Below are positions 11,906-22,250 of a stretch of 64,000 bases of DNA, in pieces (position 1 is the stretch's first letter; every line of letters starts with the position of its first letter). The stretch covers positions 1-64,000 of the forward strand of contig JAHQIW010007066.1 in the NCBI GenBank assembly GCA_019055375.1, read 5' to 3'. Both the position numbers and the translations under genes were made by a program. Under the pieces are notes generated by a model, which worked only from the letters and a program-made list of their open reading frames with translations, ran no database searches and was not told where the DNA came from. The DNA comes from Parelaphostrongylus tenuis (lineage: Eukaryota; Nematoda; Chromadorea; Rhabditida; Metastrongylidae).

Positions 11906-13700
11906 AAATAGTTGTTGGCATTTCTTTTTTGTAGCCCTATCAACCACTGAGTTTCTTTCTTCAGCGACTATGAACAATGGATAAATTTTCTTTCAGATGT
12001 TATAATTTTTCCTATTACATCAATTTAGGAGAGAGAAAAAAGTAAGGTAAGGATCTTGGTTGGTATATGGAAAGCTTACGGTCCTCCGAAAAGGATAAAC
12101 GTGAGTAACAAAATCAGCCATGCTACCAAGTTTTAATAGCACAGCATTCATGTAATTTTATTTCATAATATATCGTATCCTGCCATAAAAATTAATAGAC
12201 GATAAACAATGTCTAAAGTATTGCGCTTCATTTTCCGTAGTCAAATCACTATTTCGAAAATATTTTGATGCAAATCCACCTAGTACATCATATTACGACG
12301 ACTGATAACTAAATTTGATCATTGTCGCACTCAATAAAATACTCAAACTCTCAAACACTACAAACAAATTTTTCCTCATTCTTGTTCCTATTCATCCAAA
12401 TAATTCTATGCGTTCTTCCAAAAACAAAAAAAAATGAAGAGGATACAACTGCGATAATAAAATTTCTGGCAAACATGGTTACTATAAATTAATTTAGGAG
12501 TTTTGAAATATTCATTGTATTTCAGCTGCTTCAACAGTGGTGACTTCACCACCTTCAGCGCTGCTAATCTTAATGAAGCCGACTTTCTGCTTGTGAGAAT
12601 AGCCTTAAAGAAAACTTGACCGCTGAAAGAAATGTGAAGCACCTAATCATATGTCTAAATGCTGTCACATAGAAATTGTGCAGGGCAGATATGGCGGCCA
12701 CCTTACGGCGTTAGTGTAACAAGAGAAAGGGTCTACTGCAATGAGTTCTCAGAGGGGAATACTAACTTTTATGCACTTTGAAAGGATGATGAGCTCGTAC
12801 GTGAAGAAAAGCGCCAGAGACTTCCTCTACGTTCGAACCTCTTTACTGTGATTCTCGTCCAAAAAATCGGCTCTTCTCCGCTGTGGAGAACTTTCAGCAC
12901 TTTTTTCGCCGCGTAGGCTCTATGATTTTTCTTCACGCTAATATGTTTGTGCGAAGTAGAAAAGTTTCGTAAATACTTCATAGTTATAACAAAAGCTTTT
13001 ATTCTTAGAAATAAGCTGGAGGATTTTGAAAGGTCAAGTCATCCTTAAGTATTTATACCAAAATAGGGAAAAGCATTACGTCCTGAAATTTTCACGCACA
13101 GATGATACTTGCATGCAGATCACTGAAATTGTGCGAGTGCACTAAATGCTCTGCAGAGTAGAATACAAGAGATCACTTATGATTGCACCGAAAAATATCA
13201 AGGATAGATAATAAACCTACTGGATTTGATTACCTCTTGAAGGATTTACTATGCAATCGACTTTTTTGAACATTGTTTAAAGGTGATTTATCTTGATTCA
13301 CCATTGTATTAAGACAACTCTGCTATTCTTTCAGGCAACTCCAACGCCGAACCACCGATCCCGGAGGGGTGGAAGACTTGATGAGACTTGAGTTTGATAA
13401 TAGATGTCGTACATCTCAACATCGTTTATTTCTGTACACAAAAATTTCTTCGGATCGTTTCGCAAAAATCGATAGCATATAAAATGTGGTTATAAAGTTG
13501 TAACCAGCTCAGATAACTGCTTCTCTAGTAACTGTTAGAATTTTTAGCAACAAATCCTGTTACGAAATAATCTCGTGCTGAGCAAGGGACACTCGCTAAC
13601 AAACAAGTAAGAAATTAGTATAAGACATCTTTTCACGAACGGCTCACGTTGCAGCATTTGACACCATTAGCTACCAATTGATAAGAATAACTCTAAAAGA
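11905..13700. other. Spacer with nothing recognised
   Basis: About 1.8 kb of AT-rich DNA between a MITE and the ATGT microsatellite. Only short ORFs without motifs (for example 12406-12642 and 12769-12981, both minus). Confidence 0.3.
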
Positions 13701-13728
13701 AAATTTTGTGCATCAAAATGTAACTAGT

Positions 13729-13785
13729 ATGCGTATGTATGTATGTATGTATGTATGTATGTATGTATGTACGTATGTAGTACGT

Positions 13786-13816
<31 letters not shown>

Positions 13817-14010
13817 TGTATGTATGTATACATGTATGCATGTGTGTATGTATGTATGTGTGTATGCATTCATGTATGCATGTATGTGTGTGCGTATGTG
13901 TATGTATATATGCATGTATGCATGTATGTATGTATGTATGTATGTATGTATGTATGTATGTATGTATGTATGTATGTATGTATGTATGTGTGAGTGTGTA
14001 TGTATGTGTG
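13729..14010. repeat. ATGT tetranucleotide microsatellite
   Basis: About 280 bp dominated by (ATGT)n with interruptions (ACGTATGT, GCATG, GTGTGT). It produces long open frames on both strands made of Tyr-Val-Cys-Met or Ile-His-Thr repeats; these are artefacts. Confidence 0.95.
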
Positions 14011-14659
14011 TGTATGCGTTCATGTGTTTGGTGTGTGTGCTCCCTCGGTTGGGTTTGTTCGCGTAGGAAAGTAGAGTGCTGGAGACTTCTCGCGAGTGAG
14101 TGGTCTAACTAAATTTACTTCTATTCTGTGCGCATTTTTTCATCCCCTAACGGAATAAATTTAATGTTATAACTTTGCTAAGATAAACAAAGGAAACGGA
14201 TCTGTTGCGTTGCTGTATAGTGAATAGTAGTGACCACTTTCTGAGCGTACTTATAGAGCTTAGGACTGTGTTAATGAAACTCATCAGTTCACAGTGAGAT
14301 GTCATGATGCCTTTGTTAGACTGTATGAAATGTGAATGTATAGTCAAATCAAGAGTGCATGATCCGCATGGTGTGAGGACTCGATAGAAATTTTTCACTT
14401 TTTTCAATATATAATTATTCCCAGACGGGTACCTTAGAGACATGTGTGGTAAAGCACTAATCTAATACCTTTGATCAGCTGCTTTGAAATGGCATGGCCT
14501 ATTAACAATGATTGTATTGAGAGCTTCTCGTCTTCCGATGACCTATTAGACTGCCCCATAATTCCCATCGAGCTATTGTTCTATACAGTCTTTCTTAAAT
14601 TCAAATCGGCATATTGCCAAAGAGTTGTGATATGCTGGGGCATGTTCAAGTAGCACCTC

Positions 14660-15240
14660 GACAAAGCGTAACACCATCACACGCCATATAAATGACATAG
14701 GCTACAACAAGGTGATGTCTTAGTGGACGCAAATGCATTGACCGACAGCGACCGCGATGCAAGCGTGACCATCTGTGGAAGTGCTACAGCCTCGCAGACA
14801 GGACTTATTCAAGTTGATCGTCACTGAAGGTGAGTTCTGGGTCCACTACTAGAACAACACGCTCCAGGCCTACTGGTTGCCTGACGGCTAAGATCCGCCA
14901 GCTCAACCAAAGTCCGAATTCCATGCTCGGAAGATTATGTTGTGATTTTCTGAGAAGGGCATGGTATGCTGCTCTGGGAACTACTCTATAACAGGCTGTC
15001 AGAGAAGCAACCGGAGGTCAATGTAGTCCTTCTTCAAGATAATGCTCGGTCTCACACTGCAATTGCTCATCAAATTATCATCTATTTGGTGCCTCGATCA
15101 ATTATCTGCAAGAAAAAAATTCCAAGATCAAAGCCGACTCAATAGTGGACTCAATGACTTCTTTAGTCGCCAGAATTATTCCTTCTGGAAGAAATAAATC
15201 CAATCCTTGCTTAGCAAATGGGTGCATATCGCTGATCATG
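14660..15240 (+). mobile_element. Mariner transposase remnant 2
   Basis: Plus-strand mariner transposase fragment with stops and frameshifts. LIVTEGEFWVHY at 14813-14848 corresponds to IVTGDEKW with both catalytic-region residues altered. PKSEFHARKIML follows at about 14900-14945. VVLLQDNARSHTA at 15023-15061 is the highly conserved DNA(R/K)PHT block carrying the second catalytic Asp. No N-terminal helix-turn-helix half was recognised. The sequence differs from the other two mariner remnants here, so it represents a separate lineage. Confidence 0.8.
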
Positions 15241-15711
15241 ATAGTGATTATATTGCTGATTGATTGATAGCACTGCTTGTCGATTGGAGTCTGTGAGCGG
15301 CTGTGAACTGATACGTGATCAGTTGACCGCGCAGCGTAGTTTCTCTATCTTCACACGTGACGCGTAATTTTTTATTAATTTTAATATCTTCTCCGTTTTG
15401 AAGAAACATCTTGATAAAACATTGAGATTTTGTGGTCTTTCAGTGGTTTTCTCACGTTCTGCCGTTATAGGCAAAAGTTCTCGAGAGCAAGGTAATAAAG
15501 ATGTCATAATGCTGGTTGAGCATTTCAATTTTTCTTACACTTCGTGCTCAATCTTCCCCAGACTATGTGGAAAAAGCAAAACACATTAACATTTTTGCGT
15601 CTTTATCACATTCTGGATCTAAAATTTTCGTTAGCGATGATTCCTCTAATCGGTGTATATGACTCTGCCACTTTATTTAATCCTTATCACAATCTTTCGC
15701 TGCATCAATCC

Positions 15712-15965
15712 CAGTACTTCTAGCAGTCAATTCCTTTCCTCGCGCTTATCGCTTGGTCGAGGACCTGTCTTCATCATGAACGTCGTAGAACACTGGTTGA
15801 GCAAATGCCCTTGCAATATTGAGGATGGTGTCAGGCTGGAGCGTTCCGTTCAGAGTTCAATATTGATCGTCGAAGAGTGTTGGGGCGAAAAACTGACCGA
15901 GCATCACTAACCACGTGGCCACCGCTTCACCTCTCCCCTCTGCCCCCACGCCCAGTATATTAGTA
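15712..15965 (+). repeat. Dispersed repeat family X, copy 1
   Basis: A roughly 200-bp motif found four times: here, at 26362-26560 (+), 36065-36245 (+) and 61990-62190 (-). Shared blocks are CCAGTACTTCTA, GAACGTCGTAGAACACTGGT, TTGAGCA, GCAATATTGAGGAT, GGCGTTCC-like, and GAGAGTGTTGGG near the end. No TIRs were recognised. Small ORFs in the copies do not agree with one another, so it is probably non-coding. Confidence 0.55.
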
Positions 15966-16083
15966 AGATGATATATATATATCATCCTAAATGGCTTATC
16001 GCCTTATCGCCTCACCGCGGCTGGGAGGTGTTGTTGAGTGTTGGAGTGCGAAATGAAACGGGGGATTCAACTCTCCAGCAGGG

Positions 16084-16746
16084 TCACCCAAGCTGAGAAG
16101 GATTGCACGGTTTCCATACGAAAAGCTCAACTGGGAGTAAACAGTTGTCTTGATAGCTACTAGCCGCAAGGTAGTAAACTACCTCTATTTCGCAAGGACC
16201 TGCAACTGCTCTAATGTGGTGATGACTTGACGAAACTCCGTTTGGACTTACTTCGGGACTCCATGTGACAAAACAGCCGAAGCAACACAGTTTTCCTTTG
16301 TTCTGGCACGCACTATCAGTGAAAATGGGCTGTTTAGGTATCCAAGTATATATATAAGTATATATATATATATATATATGTAGTGTTGTAAAAGTTGGCG
16401 TACTACTGGGTTCTGTACTGACAGTTGACGCTTCATTAACTTTCCTCACCCACGCTCTGTTGAGGACATAATTTTTGCTGCTGGTAAAACATATCATGGC
16501 AGAGAATTTTTGCTGCTGGTAAAATATATCATGACAGAGTTCCCTTCTTCGTTTAGCGAACAATGGAATCTGAATATTACTATAACCTTTCATTGCTGAT
16601 TTTGTCATTCTTGTACTTCTGATTGCCCGGTAGAAACATAAATTCTTATCTTCGTCTGTTCCATGTTCTAGACATTGCTGCATTTTTTTTTTAAAAGCGA
16701 ATAAGATATCAAAAGCGGTTCTACCAAGAGCAACTGCCCAAATCAA
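16084..16746 (-). CDS. Unrecognised 220-codon open frame
   Basis: Longest ORF outside the PLEs. I do not recognise it. The first 75 residues are basic and helical-looking (LGRTAFDILFAFKKKMQQCL). The middle contains the 35-bp tandem duplication read in two frames and a Tyr-Ile run from the TA microsatellite, and the C-terminal 60 residues are Cys/Ser-rich. A GTAAGT donor-like site lies near 16250 on the minus strand. Microsatellite and duplication content argue against a conserved protein. It could be a chance frame or one exon of an unknown gene. Confidence 0.15.
   Translation of the reverse strand: MIWAVALGRTAFDILFAFKKKMQQCLEHGTDEDKNLCFYRAIRSTRMTKSAMKGYSNIQIPLFAKRRRELCHDIFYQQQKFSAMICFTSSKNYVLNRAWVRKVNEASTVSTEPSSTPTFTTLHIYIYIYTYIYTWIPKQPIFTDSACQNKGKLCCFGCFVTWSPEVSPNGVSSSHHHIRAVAGPCEIEVVYYLAASSYQDNCLLPVELFVWKPCNPSQLG
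16345..16380. repeat. TA microsatellite
   Basis: TA dinucleotide run with one AAG interruption. It lies within the 220-codon open frame on the minus strand and encodes its Tyr-Ile repeat. Other TA runs: 15971-15983, 34180-34207, 41632-41651. Confidence 0.9.
16469..16538. repeat. 35-bp tandem duplication
   Basis: Two adjacent copies of a unit beginning TTTTTGCTGCTGGTAAAA and ending ATATCATG(G/A)CAGAG, with two or three differences. The unit length of 35 is not a multiple of three, yet the minus-strand frame stays open through both copies. Confidence 0.8.
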
Positions 16747-17082
16747 TGAATATTATCAAAAATTAACAATTTCGGAGGGTTATATTAGGAAAAAAAATGT
16801 GACAATTGTCGAAACGCAGTAAACAGAAGCCTTAGAGATTTAGCATTGTCTATTGACAACGGTGAGTGACCGCCCTAATTCAAATCAAAGAAAAGCCATT
16901 ACCGGTGCTCAATATGCATTTGGTTCGCACTTATCTCTGCCTTCGATTAGGTTATTTATTTACGTCGCAACTCGTAATTTAATTTGCCCGAGACACTTAG
17001 TGGTAAAATTCATGAGAACTATAATGAAAATTATTTAGTGTCTCTAGGAATTCAACACAAGATTATCATAAAATGATTTATT

Positions 17083-17300
17083 CTGACAGCTCAGGTTTCA
17101 GCAGCTTCGCCTTTTTGACGGCCTGGAAAGACCAGACTGCCCACGAACCAGTCAATCACGCACGCCCATTACTTCAACACAAAAGTCACCAAACCTAATT
17201 TCAATCCCCATCAGACGCAAGAAATTTTTAGCAAACGTTTTTTATGAATCTTTCGCTAAGTTGTCCATGTGGAGACCAACGGTGGAGACATCACATGGAC
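17083..17300 (-). mobile_element. Solo PLE 3'-UTR fragment
   Basis: This stretch is a diverged relative of 44066-44280, the 3' UTR of PLE 1. Shared plus-strand blocks include CCTGGAAAG, CATTACTTC, TTCAATC and AAGTGGAGA-like segments in the same order. Its hammerhead-like part (17090-17135) is too eroded to fold. No RT coding sequence lies beside it. Confidence 0.4.
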
Positions 17301-18287
17301 CGCTAAATGCACTTTTCGCATTAAAGTAAGAGTCATATATACTGTGGTCATATCGTGTACGGCAACAAGGTAATCCTCTCTGTGACATCATGTTTGGATT
17401 GATGAAGTTTGATTTAGTTGGTGTAAAGGCGTAATCTAGTTGATTTGCTTGAACAACGCCTCTTTTATGTATATACAGAACAGATAGGCATGACGGTGCC
17501 TATTTTGAGGTTGTAATGAGAATCGTGGTGCACGAGTTAAAAGCGTTGGTGGGGGAAACTTCGAGCATTTTTAGAATATTGAGATTCCAATTATTAACAG
17601 AAGAGTGAAACTTTGAAATGCAAATCATATCGCAGCTTATCTCACATTGGTTTTCTAGTTTGAGTACGGTTAATTATTAGCACAATGACAATACACCGGT
17701 AATCTCTCTCATATTGATATACAAACGGTGAGTTTTCTATAATATATGGCTAAACATTTAGATTGACTTTCATATCAGATTTTGACTAAACTAATGAATT
17801 GTTTACTGATTAACTAGATATGGTATGGTATAGCACGTCTAGACATACTACGGTTTGTCTCAAATACGCAAGAATTAGTCCGAGGTATAGTGCGAGGCGT
17901 GTGATCATAAGGCACTCTACCTTATGGTCCATTTTTGGATTTTTTCATTTATCCGAAAACTTCAAAAGTCCTCGACGCACATATTTTCAATCCTAAAAAT
18001 GGATATTGACTTCAGCATCAAAAACATTTCCGTTATGTTTTCTTTCTCTGTGCATGCCTAATGGAGTGTTTTGTGTGGTTTTCAAACTGCGAACTCTTTT
18101 ATACAGACGGTTTACACAGTGGTCTACATGCTTCGCCAATGTATTCGGCCCTAAATGCCTTACAAGAGGCAATCATTTCTAATGGCCACAAAGTGGTGAG
18201 AGCTCTCGACTTAGTTTAACTGGAAAAAACGACGCCACCACGTTACAAGCTTAGTGAAAATAAGATCCTGCTCTTCTTGAGTTTTAC

Positions 18288-18659
18288 TTACAACGAAGTA
18301 AGCACACCTATCAAGAGCTTCTTAAGAAAGACACCATTAGGCAAAAAGGTAACAGTGATTGAGCACCCCAGACACTCTGACGCACCAAATGGTCTATTAT
18401 AGACTGCATGACTGTCTCTGCAAAAACAAAAAATTGCATAATTCGCCCTAATGGTAGAGATTCCATGATGTGAAATCTGGTCATTATACCAGACCTCTTG
18501 TAAGGGATGTGCGAACGAGTACTCTGGCAAAACGAATCTGCATTCGTATGTCATGAGCGCCAAGGTGCGAAACTCAAGCCCAAAGAAAGACAAACTGTCA
18601 ACCATATAGTAGTTGCCAACGTTGACCGCTTGAAAAGTGTCTAGGTCGTATAGACCCAA
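18288..18659 (-). CDS. Unrecognised 123-codon open frame
   Basis: Open frame beginning MGLYDLDTFQAVNVGNYY, with alternating aromatic and hydrophobic stretches (RTLALMTYECRFVLPEY, FLPNGVFLKKLLIGVLTSL). No Srx, RT or transposase motif. It lies alone in a 2-kb stretch with no other assigned feature between a PLE fragment and the foldback at 19.4 kb. Possibly coding, but there is no independent support. Confidence 0.15.
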   Translation of the reverse strand: MGLYDLDTFQAVNVGNYYMVDSLSFFGLEFRTLALMTYECRFVLPEYSFAHPLQEVWYNDQISHHGISTIRANYAIFCFCRDSHAVYNRPFGASECLGCSITVTFLPNGVFLKKLLIGVLTSL

Positions 18660-19375
18660 AAGTCAATTCTCGCCCCACGATTTTCTACGGCGCACGCACA
18701 ACAATTGGAAATGTGGGGATTACTTGGTAAATTTGGGTTTTAAGAAAGGATTTACTCTATTTAATGATTAATCATCACTAAAGCAATTCCTGTGATGATT
18801 TTTATGGCTTGTTCAGTGTTAGGACCGTTCATATGTCAAGAATTCAGCTGTTTTCAACGAGAAAAAACGACATATCCTAAAAGCAAGCACATTTTCAACT
18901 GTTCTATAACATTTGCTTGCCCTTTTTTCCATTTTTTAGCCCTTGTTTTTAAAGCCGATCAATAGCTTGAAAAATTTCGATTCTAATACTAAGTTTGGTT
19001 TGTGGTTCGACCTTCATGCCACGTTTTACTAACCAATATAGTGCAACGATTTGCAATTGCACTCCATTTTTGAACTTCACAGCGGAATTTTTAGTATCAT
19101 GCAGTGAAATTTCAGACTGAATTAGAAAAAATATATCGCATCATGCGAAGACGTATTTTTAGTGAAAAGGCCGCTCAGATTTCTCGGAAAGTCTACTATA
19201 CCTTACGAACTGAATGGAATGCAGTCTAATTGTGTGGAAGGCGTTCGTATTATACTTTCCTTTTTCACTCAGCAGAGCTATTCAATAAACTATTAGAATT
19301 CATTCAACAGATCGAGAAAAATTTAGCTCCAGAGTTCTAGTATTTTTACTGCATTTCTCACCGTGCTATAATGCT

Positions 19376-19839
19376 TCATATATACCTAAGAGAATTGAGT
19401 GGTGAGCAAAAACGACCCCAGGAGGGAATCAAGCCCGCATTTCATCCATAGCGGAGACGCGTGCTACTACCACTACACCACCAAGGCTCACTTGTGCCAC
19501 CACTCATTCTTCAACATCTCTGTGTTAGCTGTCAGCCACCAACCTTTAACAGGTTTGGTCGGATATGCGATTTCGAGTATGATGGGTATGCTGTATACGA
19601 TACTATGCTATGTTTGGTATGTTCAGCTGGGTTTATAAAGCGAAATCGCATACCCGACCAACCTGTTAAAGGTTGGTGGCTGATAGCTAACATAGAGATG
19701 TTGAAGAATGAGTGATGGCGCAAGTGTGCCTCGATGGTGTAGTGTTAGTAGCACGCGTCCCCGGTATGGATGGAACGAGGGATCGATTCCCGCCTGAGGC
19801 CGTTTTTGCTCACCACTCAATTCTCTTAGCTATATGTGA
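19376..19839. mobile_element. Foldback element made of two tRNA-like units
   Basis: Two arms of about 200 bp (19376-19575 and 19641-19839) are near-perfect reverse complements around a 65-bp spacer. Each arm contains a tRNA-like module. On the plus strand of the right arm an A-box-like TGGTGTAGTGTTAGTAGCAC is followed by a B box GATCGATTCCCGC. The arms begin and end with AATTGAGTGGTGAGCAAAAA or its complement. The outermost bases (TATATACCTAAGAG versus CTCTTAGCTATATG) also pair. Overlapping ORFs on both strands here are by-products of the palindrome. Confidence 0.85.
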
Positions 19840-20467
19840 GAAATTAGCGTCAAACCTAATTTGTGAGGAAATCTTTATAGTAACTTTTGCTCATAAAAAA
19901 CGCCTTTTTCCAAAAAGGTTGAAAATAAACACGGATAACGGAAGAGTACAAAAAACGTTGAAATCGTGATTTCAGCAACAGCTAAAGTGAATTAAGCATC
20001 GCTTCGTGCTCCACAAATTAGGTTCTCATCAATCAGTACCACATCGTCACGATGAGTTCATGACAGAAGCTGCTGCACGCATATGGACTTGCAGCTATAT
20101 CGATTGGAGTTTTCATCAGCAAAGTATTATCAGAATACAACCAAAATATCATGGAAACGATGCCATCAGAATAACAGCATCTTCATCTTTCTTTTCACAC
20201 TCACACTGCAGTACATTCAATGAGTTCGTTACGGCTTGGTCGTTCTCGTACAAGGAATGATGACAACAACCTACAAAGAATCCACTCTGGTTATGCTAAT
20301 GAGGTACCATCAGGTTTTGGAAGACATTGCGCCCTATACTTCATAAAAGCGATACAGCTACCTACCTTTGCCGATTTCGGAGCCGTCATCTTGACACCGA
20401 TTTGAGGGAGTCGGAAATGGAACAGAACAATGATCAAGCTGAAAATTAGCCAAGTCCACATAAAAAA

Positions 20468-20575
20468 CGAGCATCGGTAGTGTAACGGTTCAGCACGCGC
20501 TCCCGGAAGAGTGAAATGTTGGTTCGAAACCCAGCTGACGCAAATGCTTTTCTCACCACCCTACATTATTGGGTA
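20468..20575 (+). mobile_element. Single tRNA-like SINE unit
   Basis: Plus-strand unit with A-box-like TCGGTAGTGTAACGGTTCAG and B box GGTTCGAAACCC, ending CTCACCACCCTACATTATTG. It closely matches the arms of the foldback at 22.0-22.25 kb. No acceptor-stem pairing is present, so it is not a tRNA gene. Confidence 0.55.
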
Positions 20576-20599
20576 CATAAAAGTGAATTAAGCTTTCAG

Positions 20600-20862
20600 C
20601 ATTGATGAGTCTCTGAGAGCAGGGTGATGCATTCGATTTCATCAAGCTTCGTTTGAGGAGTTTAAACACGCATATTGATCCTTACAATGATTCACAATAG
20701 CCTGCAGATGTGCCAAGTTAGTCCTGCCAATCTTCCAAACAAATTTAACATCAATTAAACGATCTCGCTGTAATGGGAGGTTGGTCGTCCTAGAAGCTTA
20801 ATGAAGCCATCGACCGTGTGTTTGTTGCAGGGCATTTCTAACCACTGCAATACCCGCACCCT
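20600..20862 (-). mobile_element. tRNA-derived SINE copy, diverged
   Basis: Minus-strand diverged copy of the SINE family within 200 bp of exon 7 of receptor copy B. The tail block at 20600-20700 (TGATGAGTCTCTGAGAG, CGATTTCATC, AAGCTTCGTTTGAGGAG) and the head ending TAACCACTGCAATACC at 20838-20855 are recognisable. Confidence 0.55.
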
Positions 20863-22022
20863 TGCTTTCGATATCAGTTTTCATTCACTACGCATAGTAG
20901 CCTTTTTTCAAGTAACCATCAATAATTGTATAAAGCATGCATATGAAAAGTGTGTGTCTAAAGATGAAGGTGACTGAAGTGACGAGCTGCACCAATTCAA
21001 TGGACTTATAAACATAGTCAACGAAAATTCCTGAAAATTTGATATTTTTTACTAATGCCTCCATGTCTGAGCTTCTTGATCTTTTGCTGTAACAACGACT
21101 CTTATAGAATTGTAACGACTCCTCTACAAAAACTACAAGTAAAAGCAGTCTAAAATATGATAATAGTTCATTCACCCATCCAGTGAGAGGCATAGCTCCC
21201 ATAGGAATATTCCGGTGAAGAACACAGCCCATTTGTTTTCAAACAGCGGACAAATACAGTAAGAAGTAATGTGCTGGCAGATAAATAAGGCATTTTGGCA
21301 CAATGTCTGCAATAGATGTAAAAATAGTTGATAAAGTTATTTCACAGTGCAAACCATTCAGTGGCAATCCAAGCGCCTTACCTGTTTGAAGAGGCGCACT
21401 TCCATTTGGTGTCTCTTTCGCTGGGCGGCATCCGAGTGGATACCAACGGAGTTATAAAAGTCATTTCATTAAATTGCAGAATTCTTAATTACACTGAACT
21501 TTTTAGTTGAAAGGTGATATTTGCTAGACGACAAATTCCCATTGCACTCGAATTTCGAGAAAAATTGATGATACTCAGAAACTTGGTAAGGTTGACGCAC
21601 AAATTCATTGGGCAAATTTTACTCCGCAGGTTGAAGCGATGAGAATCAATGCTGGCTCTAACAGCGTGCGTCTCTTACGCAGCGGAATCAAGCTATGACT
21701 AGGACGAAGTAGAAACGTTATATATGAAATTAAAGAACCTATAAAGAAAAAGCTATTCATTCTTGAAGATAATCAATCGTGATTTCAGTAAAAGTTATAC
21801 CCAGAAGAACTTATAAAGCATCTTACGAACTGCCTCTCTTTTGTGTAAAACTTGCACGAGATTAGTATTTCTCTTTGCAAAAAACGGCAGCTAAATTTCG
21901 ACAATCTTGCCTTCCTTAAAGCCCAGGCGACACAATATACCAAACCATATCAAATTATTCGACTAATCAGAATTCATTTTATTTGACTGCCTCTTGCGGT
22001 GACATGATGTTATAAAATACTC

Positions 22023-22250
22023 AATGATGTAGAGAGATGTGCAAAAATTTTTGCGTCAGCTGGGATGCGGACCCACAATTCACCCTATCCGGAGTGATGA
22101 CAGATAACGCGTTGTAGCGTAGGAAGAGTGGTGTCAAAACGAGCGTCGATAGTACAACGATTCAGCACGCACTTCCTGTTAGGGTGAAATCTGGGTTCAA
22201 CGTTCCAGCTGACGCAAACGTTTTTGCACACCACTCTACATGATTGGGTT
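22023..22250. mobile_element. Foldback of two tRNA-like units
   Basis: Two inverted copies of a roughly 95-bp tRNA-like unit. The left copy (22023-22120, minus orientation) and the right copy (22140-22250, plus orientation) share GCGTCAGCTGG, TTCACCCTA and TGTAGAG-like ends. The right unit has an A-box-like TCGATAGTACAACGATTCAG and a B-box-like GGGTTCAACGTTCC. It has the same organisation as 19376-19839 but is more diverged. Confidence 0.65.

Noticed and set aside
13678..14112. Long overlapping ORFs on both strands rich in Tyr-Val-Cys-Met or Ile-His-Thr
   Set aside because: They are translations of the ATGT microsatellite, which has no stop codon in several frames.
19399..19820. Cluster of four ORFs on both strands sharing peptide pieces
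   Set aside because: The similarity arises because the DNA is a palindrome; no codon-level constraint is visible.
20888..21232. 114-codon hydrophobic minus-strand ORF as a receptor exon
   Set aside because: It overlaps exon 6 of copy B in the wrong frame. The remainder is intronic, without splice signals or homologous exons in copies C and D.
9528..22250. tRNA genes suggested by A and B boxes
   Set aside because: Box spacing is tRNA-like, but no acceptor or anticodon stems close; the units recur as dispersed SINE-like repeats.
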